From: Wolbachia endosymbiont (group A) of Bibio marci
GTDB lineage: Bacteria > Pseudomonadota > Alphaproteobacteria > Rickettsiales > Anaplasmataceae
Direction: 5' to 3'
Length of the DNA stretch: 64,000 bases
Assembly (NCBI RefSeq): GCF_947251645.1
Contig: NZ_OX366364.1
Span: 1 to 64,000, forward strand
Shown: positions 1 through 9,074 of the stretch, one piece after another
How positions within the stretch are numbered: the first letter of the stretch is position 1
Layout: each line of letters opens with the position of its first letter
Made by a program: the position numbers and the translations under genes
The notes under the pieces: model-generated
The model's database searches: none
The model's input: only the letters and a program-made list of their open reading frames with translations
What the model was told of the DNA's origin: nothing

Positions 1-1016
1 TGGAAAGCAGTAAAACAACAATAGTAGAAGTTATCAAACGAAATGAGCCAAGTGAAAGAGTGCCTATTTGGCTAATGCGTCAGGCTGGCAGGTCTCTTCC
101 TGAGTACCGCAAAGCAGTAGAGAATATGAATAATTTTATGGAGATATGCTACAACACAGATTTAGTGACAGAATTGACATTACAGCCGGTGACAAGATTT
201 GACGTGGATGCGGCGATAATTTTTTCAGACATTTTAGTAATAGCTGATGTTTTGGGTTGTGACGTGAATTTCCTGCGCAATGTGGGCCCAAGAATAAAAC
301 CTATAGAAAATCCTAAAGAATTGAAAAGTCCACAAGACATTGAAACTAAAACCTTACCAATTCTAAACGCTATAAAAAAAGTCAGAAGCCAATTACCAAA
401 AGAAAAATCTCTCATAGGATTTGCTGGTGGACCATGGACAGTAGCCTCATACATCATAGAAGGTGGAAGTAGCAAAACTTTTTCCAAAGTATTAAATTTT
501 TATCCTTCGTATTTGAAGGCAATAATTGAACGAATAACGGAAGCAACGATTATTTATCTAATTAAACAGATAGAATTTGGAGCAGATGTTATTCAGCTAT
601 TTGACAGTAATGCTGGTGCATTATCGGAACCATTGTTTAAAGAATATGTTATCGAACCAACAAAGAGAATTATCTTGGCAATAAAGGATAGATTTTCTGA
701 TTTTCCAATAATAGGATTTCCAAGGTCTGCTGGAAATCTTTATAAGGATTACTGCGAACAAACAGGTGTATCTGCAGTAAGTATAGATTATAATGTTCCA
801 ATAGAATGGGCAAAAGCGAATCTAAAAATCCCTCTACAAGGAAACCTTGATCCTAATCTTTTAGCCTATAATAAAACGGAAGCAATCAAAGAAGCAAAAC
901 GTATAATAGATTGCTTTAGAGATTTACCCTTCATATTTAATCTCGGACATGGAGTACTCCCTGATACTCCAGTTGAAAATATTGCTGCGTTGGTAAACCT
1001 GGTAAAAAGCTACTAA
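1..1016 (+). CDS. hemE: Uroporphyrinogen decarboxylase (5' end at window edge)
   Basis: Decarboxylates the four acetate side chains of uroporphyrinogen III to give coproporphyrinogen III in cytoplasmic heme synthesis. The substrate-site motif [11 protein letters not shown] is near the N-terminus and [14 protein letters not shown] lies in mid-protein, both typical of HemE. The frame is open from base 3 ([10 protein letters not shown]...) and bases 1-2 are TG, so the start codon (NTG) probably straddles the window edge. That would give about 338 residues, the usual length. The GTG at 60 is internal and not the real start. A 69-bp gap separates it from the next gene on the same strand. Confidence 0.95.
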   Translation, partial: ESSKTTIVEVIKRNEPSERVPIWLMRQAGRSLPEYRKAVENMNNFMEICYNTDLVTELTLQPVTRFDVDAAIIFSDILVIADVLGCDVNFLRNVGPRIKPIENPKELKSPQDIETKTLPILNAIKKVRSQLPKEKSLIGFAGGPWTVASYIIEGGSSKTFSKVLNFYPSYLKAIIERITEATIIYLIKQIEFGADVIQLFDSNAGALSEPLFKEYVIEPTKRIILAIKDRFSDFPIIGFPRSAGNLYKDYCEQTGVSAVSIDYNVPIEWAKANLKIPLQGNLDPNLLAYNKTEAIKEAKRIIDCFRDLPFIFNLGHGVLPDTPVENIAALVNLVKSY

Positions 1017-1085
1017 TACAATACACAAAATTCCTAGCTTTTTTGTTGTACGGGGTTTATCATTTGAATTTAGCTTCAGTAAGAT

Positions 1086-2279
1086 ATGTCAGACCTTGCA
1101 AAAAGAATGTCCCTAATAAAACCATCACCTACGATTGCTGTAACTGATAAGGCAAATAAGTTGAAAAATGAAGGAAAAAAGATCTGTATTTTAGCTGCAG
1201 GAGAACCAGATTTTGATACTCCAGATCATATAAAAAAAGCAGCTATTCAAGCAATAAGTGAAGGTAAAACTAAATATACTACTGTTGATGGAACGCGTGA
1301 GCTGAAAGAAGCAATAATTAATAAGTTAAGAAAGGATAATAACCTCGAGTACACGCTTAACCAAATCTGTGTTGGTACAGGTGCTAAGCAGGTGTTATTC
1401 AATTTGTTCATGGCAACAATTAACTCTGGAGATGAAGTTATTATTCCAGCTCCTTATTGGGTTTCATATGTTGATATGATAAACCTTTTTGGCGGCCTGC
1501 CAGTTGTGGTAGAGTGCAAACAAAATTTTAAACTGACACCGGAATTATTGAAAAACAAAATAACTAAAAAGACTAAATGGTTAATTCTTAACTCGCCAAA
1601 TAATCCAGCAGGAGCTGTGTATACGTATGACGAATTGAAAGATATATCACAGATATTGCTTGAATATCCACATGTGAATATTGTTACAGATGATATTTAT
1701 GAGCATATAATATACGACGGAAAATTTTTTACTATCGCTCAGGTTGAGTCGAAGCTTTATGACAGAGTTTTTGTGGTCAATGGAGTGTCAAAAGCTTATG
1801 CAATGACAGGCTGGAGGATAGGGTATATTGCAGGTAGGAGTGATGTGGTAAAAGCTATCTCTACGCTGCAGTCTCAGAGCACTTCTAATCCAAATTCGAT
1901 AGCACAAGCAGCAGCAGTTGAAGCATTAAACGGTGACCATAGTTTTTTGAAAGAAAGAACAAGGATTTTTAAGAGTCGTAGAGATTTTATGGTGGAAAAG
2001 CTAAATTCTGCTCCGGGATTATCAGCATCTGTTCCACAAGGTGCGTTTTATTTATTTGTCTCATGTGAAGGATTGCTCAATAAAAGCACAAAAAGTGGTA
2101 AGATAATAAATAATGATTTAGATTTTACCGAATACTTGTTGGAAGATCATTTAGTTGCTGTAATTCCAGGAATTGCATTTGGTCTAGAAAATTTTATCAG
2201 AATTTCTTATGCAACTTCTCAGGAACAATTAGAAATTGGATGTGATAGTATTACTAAAGCGTGCCAGGAGTTAAAATGA
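1086..2279 (+). CDS. aspC: Aspartate aminotransferase (class I/II, PLP-dependent)
   Basis: Fold-type I PLP aminotransferase that interconverts aspartate/2-oxoglutarate and oxaloacetate/glutamate. The 397-residue length is normal for the AspB-type (Igamma) enzymes of alphaproteobacteria. The PLP lysine is in NGVSKAYAMTGWRIGY (K236), the substrate-contact stretch NSPNNPAGAVY is at about 169-179, and the C-terminal arginine region FIRISYA is present. It lies 69 bp after hemE on the same strand. Some alphaproteobacterial homologues also accept prephenate, so exact substrate range is inferred only from family membership. Confidence 0.92.
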   Translation: MSDLAKRMSLIKPSPTIAVTDKANKLKNEGKKICILAAGEPDFDTPDHIKKAAIQAISEGKTKYTTVDGTRELKEAIINKLRKDNNLEYTLNQICVGTGAKQVLFNLFMATINSGDEVIIPAPYWVSYVDMINLFGGLPVVVECKQNFKLTPELLKNKITKKTKWLILNSPNNPAGAVYTYDELKDISQILLEYPHVNIVTDDIYEHIIYDGKFFTIAQVESKLYDRVFVVNGVSKAYAMTGWRIGYIAGRSDVVKAISTLQSQSTSNPNSIAQAAAVEALNGDHSFLKERTRIFKSRRDFMVEKLNSAPGLSASVPQGAFYLFVSCEGLLNKSTKSGKIINNDLDFTEYLLEDHLVAVIPGIAFGLENFIRISYATSQEQLEIGCDSITKACQELK

Positions 2280-2324
2280 AATAGACTATCCATAAGTTGT
2301 ATATTTTGCCATACTTCGCTAAGG

Positions 2325-2813
2325 TTATTTTGAATGTTCTAACTTGTGTTTTTCTATGGAAGGCATTTTTATTGATTGAGCAAGTGTCTTTCTAATATTG
2401 AATTCCTCATTTTTTTCACTTCGTTGCAGTAGGTTAATATTATTTATTTTATTTACTAAATCTTTCCCCTTTTCCAGAGTCTTTAAATCACTTTCGTTAA
2501 TGTGATGTTCATTGTAAAATTCTGCAACAATTTCTTTTCTTTTCGGGTGAGTATTTAAAAATTCCGACACCTGATGTTTAGCAACAGCTTGAATAAATTT
2601 CTTATTAAATCTTGAATCGTTATATAGATTTTCCAAACTTTTGTTATAATGTTTTGCTTCGTTTATAGTGAGTTTTATTATCTCTTCTATACCACTTAGA
2701 AGTTTCCTATACAATTTGTCGTATCTATTGCCTAGCACGTGTGTAGCGAATGTTTGTTCGATGTATTTTGTTATGTAATTTTGCAGTGTATTATCTATTG
2801 TGCTTATGTTCAT
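2325..2813 (-). CDS. Hypothetical protein, 162 aa
   Basis: I do not recognise this protein. It is strongly charged and predicted mostly helical, rich in Lys, Glu, Asn and Ile, with no signal peptide or membrane segment visible. It is convergent with the aminotransferase gene, 45 bp away. Absence of catalytic motifs and typical AT-rich Wolbachia codon use suggest a lineage-specific cytoplasmic or secreted protein. The frame is clean over 162 codons, which supports real coding. Confidence 0.6.
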   Translation of the reverse strand: MNISTIDNTLQNYITKYIEQTFATHVLGNRYDKLYRKLLSGIEEIIKLTINEAKHYNKSLENLYNDSRFNKKFIQAVAKHQVSEFLNTHPKRKEIVAEFYNEHHINESDLKTLEKGKDLVNKINNINLLQRSEKNEEFNIRKTLAQSIKMPSIEKHKLEHSK

Positions 2814-2955
2814 CAGCCTACCTCAATGTTATATTAACTATTTTACATGTAGAAAGGTTAATATTGAGTTAATAGGGTACTTCTGAAGTCAAATTTTACT
2901 GAAAATTATGATATTTAAGATATAATTGTCAACATGAAATAAAAACATAAACAAA

Positions 2956-3117
2956 ATGGATCTTGTAAAAAAAGTGAAGCTCAAGATAAAGATGAATAAG
3001 GGCAAAATCATAAATGTACTTATCATTTGTGGTGTAATTTTTTTCATATACCTTATTCATGAGCCAGTTGTAGATATGGTAGAAAAAATTGTAAGTAAAA
3101 TAAAAAGTCTCTTTTAA
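2956..3117 (+). CDS. Putative small single-pass membrane protein, 53 aa
   Basis: An open frame beginning MDLVKKVKLKIKMNKGK encodes 53 residues. A lysine-rich N-terminus is followed by one hydrophobic helix (about residues 19-34, IINVLIICGVIFFIYLI) and an amphipathic basic tail ending IKSLF. The positive-inside pattern is what a real small membrane protein would show. No good Shine-Dalgarno sequence is seen, and nothing else lies between 2814 and 3326. A minus-strand frame over the same bases (2929-3126) is also hydrophobic but looks like the mirror of this one. Confidence 0.4.
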   Translation: MDLVKKVKLKIKMNKGKIINVLIICGVIFFIYLIHEPVVDMVEKIVSKIKSLF

Positions 3118-3326
3118 AAATTGCAAAAGTAAAATAGACTTTTTACATTACTCTCTGCCATACCAATCTGGGATCTGGAAGATTTAGTTAATATGTATAG
3201 TTGCTTACGCTAGTTATCTATATTAAATTTCAATAGATCGAAATAAATATTTATTAAATTTTGATAAATATTTATTTTGTTTTTTATAACTAAAGTATCT
3301 ATAATCCTAAATTTTAGCTGAGATTC

Positions 3327-4541
3327 ATGTTACAGAGGAATTTTTTAGTTTGGTTGTTGGCATCACTGTTTTATGCATACCAATATATATTGCGCGTAAT
3401 TCCAAACATAATTGCACCTGAATTGATAACAAAATTTAACATAAGTATTGCAGATGTTGGCCAGTTTGGCGGGTTATACTATGTAGGCTATACGCTAGCT
3501 CATATACCTATTGGTATTGCTCTTGACAAATTCGGGCCAAAATTTGTTTTGCCTATTTGTATTATCTTAACATTTACCGGAACATTACCACTTATATGCT
3601 TTGATGAGTGGTATTATTCAATACTTGGCAGAATAGTCGTTGGAATTGGGTCGTCCGCTTCAGCAATTGGGCTTTTTAAAGTTGCAAGCATGTATTTTGC
3701 GCAAGAAAAATCAGCAAGAATGGCCAGTTTATCCATAATTATAGGAGTGTTAGGGGGTATATGTGGCGGATTACCGTTAGACTTCTTACTCAATAAATTT
3801 GGCTGGAATTATGTTATCTATACCTTCTCAGCATTCGGGTGTTTACTTGCTCTGTTACTGTTCTTAGTAACGCCTGAAAGCAATGCTCAACAGGAAAAAG
3901 TTAGCATTAGAGACTTAAAAAACATACTTCTCAACAAGCATATTATTCTAATTAGCTTTTTTGGTGGACTCATGGTCGGTCCAATGCAAGGTTTTGCCGA
4001 TGGTTGGGCGAAAGCATTCTTTTTTGAAGTATATAAAATGAATGAAGACTTGGCATCTGCTCTCTCTTCCGTAATATTGATAGGAATGTTAACAGGATCA
4101 TTCTCTTTGGCTTATTTATTGGAAAAGTATAAAAATAAGCATTATGAAGTAATAATTTCATGCTCATTTGCAATGATCGCCGGTTTTCTATTACTTTTTA
4201 CTCAGATTGGTGGCTTGTATGTTGTATTACCTACGCTTTTTATTATTGGCTTCGCATCTGGATATCAAGTAGTTACAATTTATAAAGCACTAAGTTATGT
4301 GAATAATAACTTGGTAGGCCTGGCTACAGCTGTGTCAAACATGATAGTCATGGTTTTTGGCTATTTTTTTCACACTGGGATCGCAAAAATAATAGATTTG
4401 TGTTGGGATAAAACAGTAATACAAGGAAATCCTGTGTATAGTGCTGAATTGCTGATAAAAGCAACATCTATTATTCCTGTATGTTTGCTAATAGCTGTTT
4501 TTGGGCTCTTATGGTTAAAAAAGCAGGACAAGCAGTTTTAA
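3327..4541 (+). CDS. MFS transporter, 404 aa
   Basis: Major facilitator superfamily secondary transporter of the inner membrane; substrate unknown. About twelve hydrophobic helices are visible. The inter-helix 2-3 loop carries the MFS signature in the form GIALDKFGPKFVLP, and a central charged loop (about 187-205) separates two six-helix halves. The protein starts directly with the first helix and has no signal peptide. It stands alone on the plus strand, 67 bp ahead of glyA. In obligate intracellular Rickettsiales such transporters usually import host metabolites, but nothing here fixes the substrate. Confidence 0.85.
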   Translation: MLQRNFLVWLLASLFYAYQYILRVIPNIIAPELITKFNISIADVGQFGGLYYVGYTLAHIPIGIALDKFGPKFVLPICIILTFTGTLPLICFDEWYYSILGRIVVGIGSSASAIGLFKVASMYFAQEKSARMASLSIIIGVLGGICGGLPLDFLLNKFGWNYVIYTFSAFGCLLALLLFLVTPESNAQQEKVSIRDLKNILLNKHIILISFFGGLMVGPMQGFADGWAKAFFFEVYKMNEDLASALSSVILIGMLTGSFSLAYLLEKYKNKHYEVIISCSFAMIAGFLLLFTQIGGLYVVLPTLFIIGFASGYQVVTIYKALSYVNNNLVGLATAVSNMIVMVFGYFFHTGIAKIIDLCWDKTVIQGNPVYSAELLIKATSIIPVCLLIAVFGLLWLKKQDKQF

Positions 4542-4608
4542 AATTGCTTGTGGTAAACGTACATCTTAATATCATTGAATTAAAGCAAATTAAAGCGGGG
4601 TTTGATCT

Positions 4609-5886
4609 ATGATAAGTGCTTTAAAAAAAATCTGTGGCTCTAAAAATAGTTTAAAGTCTTTTGATAACGAGGTTTATCAATCTATAGAAAAAGAATTACA
4701 ACGCCAAAAATCACAATTGCAATTAATTGCATCAGAAAATTTTGCAAGCAAAGCGGTAATGGAGGCACAAGGCTCTTTTCTGACTAATAAATATGCAGAA
4801 GGTTATCCAGGAAAAAGATATTACTGTGGTTGTGAGCATGTGGACAAAGTTGAAAGTCTGGCTATAGAAAGACTTTGTAAGTTGTTTGGTGTAAGATTTG
4901 CAAACGTTCAACCTCACTCTGGTTCTCAGGCGAATCAAGCAGTGTTTGCTTCACTGCTTACTCCAGGTGACACAATACTTGGATTGTCACTGAATTGCGG
5001 TGGGCATCTAACTCACGGTGCGGCGCCAAGCCTTTCTGGTAAATGGTTAAAGTCGATTCAATATACAGTAAATAAAGACACTTATCTGCTCAATATGGAT
5101 GAGATAGAAAAGCTGGCGCTGGAGCATAAACCAAAATTGATCATAGCTGGTGCTTCTGCTTATCCAAGAAAAATGGACTTCAAACGCTTTCGCGAAATTG
5201 CAGATAAAGTTGGTGCTTATTTGCTTGCAGACATTGCTCACTATGCGGGGCTTATTGCAGCAGGCGAATATCCGTCTCCTGCTGAATATGCACATGTTAT
5301 GACTTCCACAACTCACAAAACTTTGTGTGGTCCTCGTGGTGGAATAGTGATGACCAATGATGAAGCATTGCACAAAAAAATTCAATCTGCAGTTTTTCCA
5401 GGATTGCAGGGCGGGCCACTTATGCATGTGATAGCTGCAAAAGCTGTTGCATTTAAAGAAGCATTAGCGCCAGAGTTTAAAACTTATAGCAAGAAAATCG
5501 TGGAAAATGCGAAAGTACTAGCTCAAGAATTGCAAAAGCATGGACTCAACATTATAACCGGTGGCACTGACTCTCATATAGTGCTAGTTGACTTAAGATC
5601 GCAGAAATTAACTGGAAAAGACGTTGTAGATAGCCTTGAGAGGGCTGGCATTACCTGCAATAAGAACTCTGTACCATTTGATACAGCAAAACCGACCATC
5701 ACTTCAGGGCTCCGTTTTGGCACTGCTGCTGAAACAACACGCGGACTTGAGGCAGAAAATTTTAAAGAGATAGCTGGTCTAATAAATGAAGTAATTCAAG
5801 GATTAATCAGCGGAAATAGCCCTGATATTGAAAGAATGGTGAAAACTAAAGTTGAAAAGATTTGTAGTAATTTTCCTATTTATTAA
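4609..5886 (+). CDS. glyA: Serine hydroxymethyltransferase
   Basis: Interconverts serine and glycine with tetrahydrofolate, feeding one-carbon units to purine and thymidylate synthesis. It is a 425-residue cytoplasmic PLP enzyme. The Schiff-base lysine lies in [14 protein letters not shown] (K237), and conserved blocks LIASENFAS and [13 protein letters not shown] are near the N-terminus. The length matches the bacterial family. A short N-terminal extension precedes the first conserved helix. The stop codon is 27 bp upstream of the start of repeat copy A. Confidence 0.96.
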   Translation: MISALKKICGSKNSLKSFDNEVYQSIEKELQRQKSQLQLIASENFASKAVMEAQGSFLTNKYAEGYPGKRYYCGCEHVDKVESLAIERLCKLFGVRFANVQPHSGSQANQAVFASLLTPGDTILGLSLNCGGHLTHGAAPSLSGKWLKSIQYTVNKDTYLLNMDEIEKLALEHKPKLIIAGASAYPRKMDFKRFREIADKVGAYLLADIAHYAGLIAAGEYPSPAEYAHVMTSTTHKTLCGPRGGIVMTNDEALHKKIQSAVFPGLQGGPLMHVIAAKAVAFKEALAPEFKTYSKKIVENAKVLAQELQKHGLNIITGGTDSHIVLVDLRSQKLTGKDVVDSLERAGITCNKNSVPFDTAKPTITSGLRFGTAAETTRGLEAENFKEIAGLINEVIQGLISGNSPDIERMVKTKVEKICSNFPIY

Positions 5887-5912
5887 TTTATGTGGCGTCA
5901 TTTAAGTAGCTG

Positions 5913-6391
5913 GTAGAAACGAAAAAACTTCCTTGACAAGCTCCGCCAGCGCCCTTATCATGAGACTGAAGCTATTTATTTATCTTCTCTGTACAGATTA
6001 AATGACAAAAAAACTCAACGTATTTGGCGTCTCATGTTTAATTTTTTGCACTATGTGCACCTTATGTCTTTATCAAATTTCTGGGTTTTTACCTATACAA
6101 GCTGAAATACGCTTATAAAGCATTTAAAATATCAAAAAACGCCAACTTAAAAAATGGATAGTGAATAACTAGCTACCCTAGGGTTTCTTTTGCCTTTTTT
6201 TCTGTTTAGTAAATTTTTTAAACATTTATAGCTAAGGTTAGTTGCATTAAAAAGCAGCTGAATCGCGGTTATTAAGCGTTTAGAATAAAAAAACGCCATA
6301 CTTGAAAGTATAATGTAAGTAACTAGCCAACCACGGGGCTTCTTTTGCCTTTTTTTTCGTTTGGTAAATTTCTTAAATATTTATGGCTAAA
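5913..6391 (+). repeat. Promoter-bearing dispersed repeat, copy A
   Basis: About 479 bp, with counterparts at 19592-20060, 27934-28386, 36582-37064 and 48884-49330. It starts with a TTGACA/TATCAT promoter and contains two related sub-units. Each ends in a block resembling GGTTTCTTTTGCCTTTTTTT followed by TAAATTTCTTAAA. Short ACGCCA and TGGCGT words are spaced so that they could pair in an RNA. It has no convincing ORF. It follows the glyA stop codon in the same orientation. Edges are estimated from pairwise comparison by eye. Confidence 0.8.
5933..5961 (+). promoter_or_regulatory. Promoter of repeat copy A
   Basis: A consensus -35 TTGACA (5933-5938), a 17-bp GC-rich spacer and a -10 TATCAT (5956-5961) read into the repeat. 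The same architecture is present in all five copies. Confidence 0.7.
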
Positions 6392-6398
6392 CGACAAC

Positions 6399-6634
6399 CG
6401 TCATCCCTGTAAAGGTCAAGTATCCCGCTGCTTGTTAGCGGCTAAGAGATACCACGGTGGTATGACGTAGGACTGCTGTCATCCCGCTACGTGTTAGCGG
6501 GATCTGGAGATACCGCGAATGAATCGCGGTATGACGGTTCGCGGTGGAATGACGGTTCGCGGCGGAATGACGATAAGCTCATCATCCCGCTACGTGTTAG
6601 CGGTTAAGAGATACCGCGGCGGTATGACGTGTTA
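6399..6634. repeat. Cluster of short palindromic repeats (CCGCTACGTGTTAGCGG type)
   Basis: Several head-to-tail palindromes with arms ATCCCGCTA...TAGCGGGAT and ATACCGCGA...TCGCGGTAT, separated by GTCAT/ATGAC borders. The GC-rich composition contrasts with the AT-rich surroundings. Related units occur at about 38350, 39650, 43981 and 48301-48880. Such palindromes are common in Wolbachia intergenic DNA. Confidence 0.85.
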
Positions 6635-6754
6635 GCTATACCTTTTTTCTACTTAGTTTGGGTTATGCAAGAAGTCTATTGTATAGCTATTGCTGGTCGT
6701 ATATTACTTATAGCTTATCTATTCAAATTGTAACTTTATTTTCATAATTAATTA

Positions 6755-6782
6755 TTGACACTGTTGATAATCTAGTTATTAT
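6755..6782 (+). promoter_or_regulatory. Promoter of the first two-TM proline-rich gene
   Basis: TTGACA at 6755-6760, a 16-bp spacer and TATTAT at 6777-6782, with GAGGT as ribosome site just before the ATG at 6812. The same promoter is conserved in the duplicate at 9018-9045. Confidence 0.6.
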
Positions 6783-6811
6783 TAGTATCCCATTGGTTAA
6801 TGAGGTAAAAA

Positions 6812-7468
6812 ATGTCTACATCTAACCTTAAAATTTCGATTGCTGCTTTATCATTATGTGTATCTGCCGTTGCAATTTATATACATCTTCCTTATGTTAT
6901 TGCAGCAGTTTCTGGTTCTGGTGCAATTGCAGCAGTTCCTTTAGCAATTTTTGCTGTTTCTGCGATTGTTGCGCTGGTTTCAGTGATATATCTTATTAGA
7001 CTGGCCGTTTCTAGAGCTGGTGATAAGAAAAAAATAGATCTTAGTGGAGAAGAATCCGGCCATACTGCATCTCAAGAACCACAAAAACTTGTGTATGAAA
7101 ATAGCACTAATCTGGAAAGTAAGCCAATTAGAAAAGAATTTGATAAGCCTGTTAAGCAAGATAGTGGATCACAGATAAAAGTTGATAGTGGTACTAGTTC
7201 GCAGGATAAATCAAGTGTATCTACTTCCCCTTCACAGTCTCCGCAAACATGTAATAGTATACCACCACCACCACCTCCTCCTCCAAGTGGTGCTGCTGTT
7301 AATGCTGCATCATCTAATGTGTCTTCACTTGAAAAGAATGATATGTACAGAGAAGCACAAGCAAGAAATGATGCAGGTAGTATATCAGATCTTCGTAGAT
7401 TCGGGGAAGAGTATTATGCGAAAGTTGATAAATTGCAAGAAGAGAAAAAGGAGCAGAATCATAGATAA
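6812..7468 (+). CDS. Two-TM proline-rich membrane protein, truncated first copy, 218 aa
   Basis: I do not recognise a named family. Residues 8-30 and 38-65 form two hydrophobic helices, followed by a basic stop (RAGDKKK), a Ser/Thr/Gln/Lys-rich linker and a polyproline run of eight prolines at about 151-158. The tail is a charged helix ending in KLQEEKKEQNHR. The N-terminal ~75 residues are nearly identical to those of the 339-residue paralogue at 9075. DNA beyond the stop at 7468 still resembles the paralogue out of frame, so this copy is probably truncated by a frameshift before the IS landed in its 3' end. The polyproline stretch invites comparison with host SH3/EVH1/profilin ligands, but that is inference. 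Confidence 0.65.
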   Translation: MSTSNLKISIAALSLCVSAVAIYIHLPYVIAAVSGSGAIAAVPLAIFAVSAIVALVSVIYLIRLAVSRAGDKKKIDLSGEESGHTASQEPQKLVYENSTNLESKPIRKEFDKPVKQDSGSQIKVDSGTSSQDKSSVSTSPSQSPQTCNSIPPPPPPPPSGAAVNAASSNVSSLEKNDMYREAQARNDAGSISDLRRFGEEYYAKVDKLQEEKKEQNHR

Positions 7469-7534
7469 GTGAAGATGAAGACAAACAACAATAGCCAGAG
7501 CAGAAAGAAAAGGAAGGTGATGCAGGATCTGGAC

Positions 7535-8623
7535 GGCTTTGTTGCATCGCACCTTATACTGGTAGTAATTTACGATAAATATCATGTAGCCATTTCAAAT
7601 TTAGCCATACCAATTTCAGTAAATTGATTAAGCAAATAGCACTTAATCAGCAATTCTTTTTCGCGATTTACTTCGGATTTATTCCTAAAGCTGAATCCAA
7701 ATATTTGCTTTAATCTTGAGAAAAACCCTTCAATATAAGATCTTTTCCCATAATTTACTTCTTTTTTCCATTCTTTCACGCCATCTTCACCGTATAATTT
7801 TATTAACCTAATAGCAGCATTTCTGTCAGACATATAATCTATTTCTGGATGTTCTGCCGCATTGTTTATTGGTGGAATTTTTGCCTTTATATCATATTCG
7901 TGACACAATTTGTAAAACTTGTGCCTATCATATGCCCTATCTGCATATAGTGCTTTTATGATATGCTGAAAATTAACTTCTTTAAGCAAATCGCAAGCTC
8001 CATAGTGATCAGAGTAGACACCGTTACTGTATTTTACAGCTATGGCTTTTTTGCTGTTTATATTCAACATTACATGCAATTTTCTTGTCTGTTCATAGCC
8101 ACGATATTTTCTGTTAGCGCTATTTTCCTTGCTGTGACCAGGGGTATTGTTGTAAATGCTGATACCTGTACTATCTATAGCAATTTCGATGTCTTCCATA
8201 TTATTTTTATCAATTCTGCAATCATTGATCTTAATATTAAGTTTCTTAAACCTTCTTGATGCTTGTGAATAGCTGATAACTGCTAAATCTCTTCCTATTT
8301 GTTGCATATATCCTTTTATAAACCCCACCGTTTGTCTTAAACCAATTCTAAAAAGATTGACAATTATATGCACCAAAATCACAACTTTATCACTGTAAAT
8401 ATAGTTGCCGCCTTGCATTTTTGGACTATTTTCATACCAATTTTCTATGACTTCATTGATATAATGAAAAATATTTCCTCTTTCCTGGAGAAATTTGTTA
8501 TATTCATTTTGGTTACTGACTTTCATTTTCTGTGGCATATTTTTTCTTCAACAGTTAAATGGTTATTTATAATGAATTTTGTCAGTAGCCACCAGATTTT
8601 TTCGGTTGCTATGCAACAAAGCC
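7535..8623 (-). mobile_element. IS5-family (IS903-group) element, copy 1
   Basis: 1089 bp with imperfect terminal inverted repeats beginning GGCTTTGTTGCAT, close to the IS903 ends as I remember them. It is flanked by a 9-bp target duplication GATCTGGAC (7526-7534 and 8624-8632). It interrupts the decayed 3' end of the first proline-rich gene. Target and length match the IS903 group. Confidence 0.93.
7582..8538 (-). CDS. IS5-family transposase (lineage 1)
   Basis: A 318-residue DDE transposase. Catalytic candidates are D122 in AIDSTG, D200 in YADRAYD and E270 in RSYIEGFFSRLK, spaced as in the IS903/IS5 group. It starts MPQKMKVSNQ and fills the IS almost entirely. It is nearly identical to the copies at 12201-13157 and 59512-60468, implying recent transposition. 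The frame is intact, so it may be active. Confidence 0.93.
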   Translation of the reverse strand: MPQKMKVSNQNEYNKFLQERGNIFHYINEVIENWYENSPKMQGGNYIYSDKVVILVHIIVNLFRIGLRQTVGFIKGYMQQIGRDLAVISYSQASRRFKKLNIKINDCRIDKNNMEDIEIAIDSTGISIYNNTPGHSKENSANRKYRGYEQTRKLHVMLNINSKKAIAVKYSNGVYSDHYGACDLLKEVNFQHIIKALYADRAYDRHKFYKLCHEYDIKAKIPPINNAAEHPEIDYMSDRNAAIRLIKLYGEDGVKEWKKEVNYGKRSYIEGFFSRLKQIFGFSFRNKSEVNREKELLIKCYLLNQFTEIGMAKFEMAT

Positions 8624-8767
8624 GATCTGGACCCACATCTCCGTCACATTCTGTGCCAAAGGCAGGGAAGCCACCGGTACCACCAAGTTCGCGTGTTGAC
8701 TCATCTTCTGCAGCACGAGTGGATAATAAGGTGCAAGATTTATCGTTTGGTGAAAAAGCGTTGCAAC
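8624..8767 (+). pseudogene. 3' remnant of the first proline-rich gene
   Basis: Downstream of the IS the sequence resumes with codons resembling the C-terminus of the 339-residue paralogue ([18 protein letters not shown]). It is disconnected from its promoter by a frameshift and the IS. It ends abruptly at the junction with the proS fragment. Confidence 0.75.
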
Positions 8768-8909
8768 ATAAAGCAGATAGCATCTGGCATTTATGCGTGG
8801 TTACCACTTGGTCTGCGCGTGCTTAAGAATATTGAAGGCATTATCAGAGATGAAATGGATAAATCTGGTGCAATTGAAGCATTAATGCCTTGTGTGCAAC
8901 CAGCAAATC
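8768..8909 (+). pseudogene. proS 5' fragment left by tandem duplication
   Basis: About 140 bp matching codons near 30-75 of proS (reading [19 protein letters not shown]...MPCVQPANL). It is joined upstream to the proline-rich gene remnant by a deletion and downstream, at about 8910, to the upstream region of the second proline-rich gene. It shows that the ancestral unit [membrane gene + proS start] was duplicated in tandem. A few substitutions relative to proS indicate that the event is not very recent. Confidence 0.85.
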
Positions 8910-9017
8910 TTTTTTCTACTTAGGTTATGCAAGAAGTCTATTGTATAGCTATTGCTGGTTGTATATTGCTTATAGCTTATCTATTCAAATTGCAATTTTA
9001 TTTTTCATAATTAATTA

Positions 9018-9045
9018 TTGACACTATTGATAATCTAGTTATTAT
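9018..9045 (+). promoter_or_regulatory. Promoter of the second two-TM proline-rich gene
   Basis: TTGACA (9018-9023), 16-bp spacer, TATTAT (9040-9045). It is the duplicate of the promoter at 6755 and is followed by GAGGT and ATG at 9075. Confidence 0.6.
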
Positions 9046-9074
9046 TAGTATCCCATTGGTTAATGAGGTAAAAA

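Noticed and set aside
2929-3126. 65-codon minus-strand ORF
   Set aside because: Hydrophobic mirror of the plus-strand small ORF at 2956, with the less convincing topology.
8368-8826. 152-codon ORF antisense to a transposase
   Set aside because: The same shadow frame occurs opposite every intact IS copy and runs over the IS end into flanking remnants.
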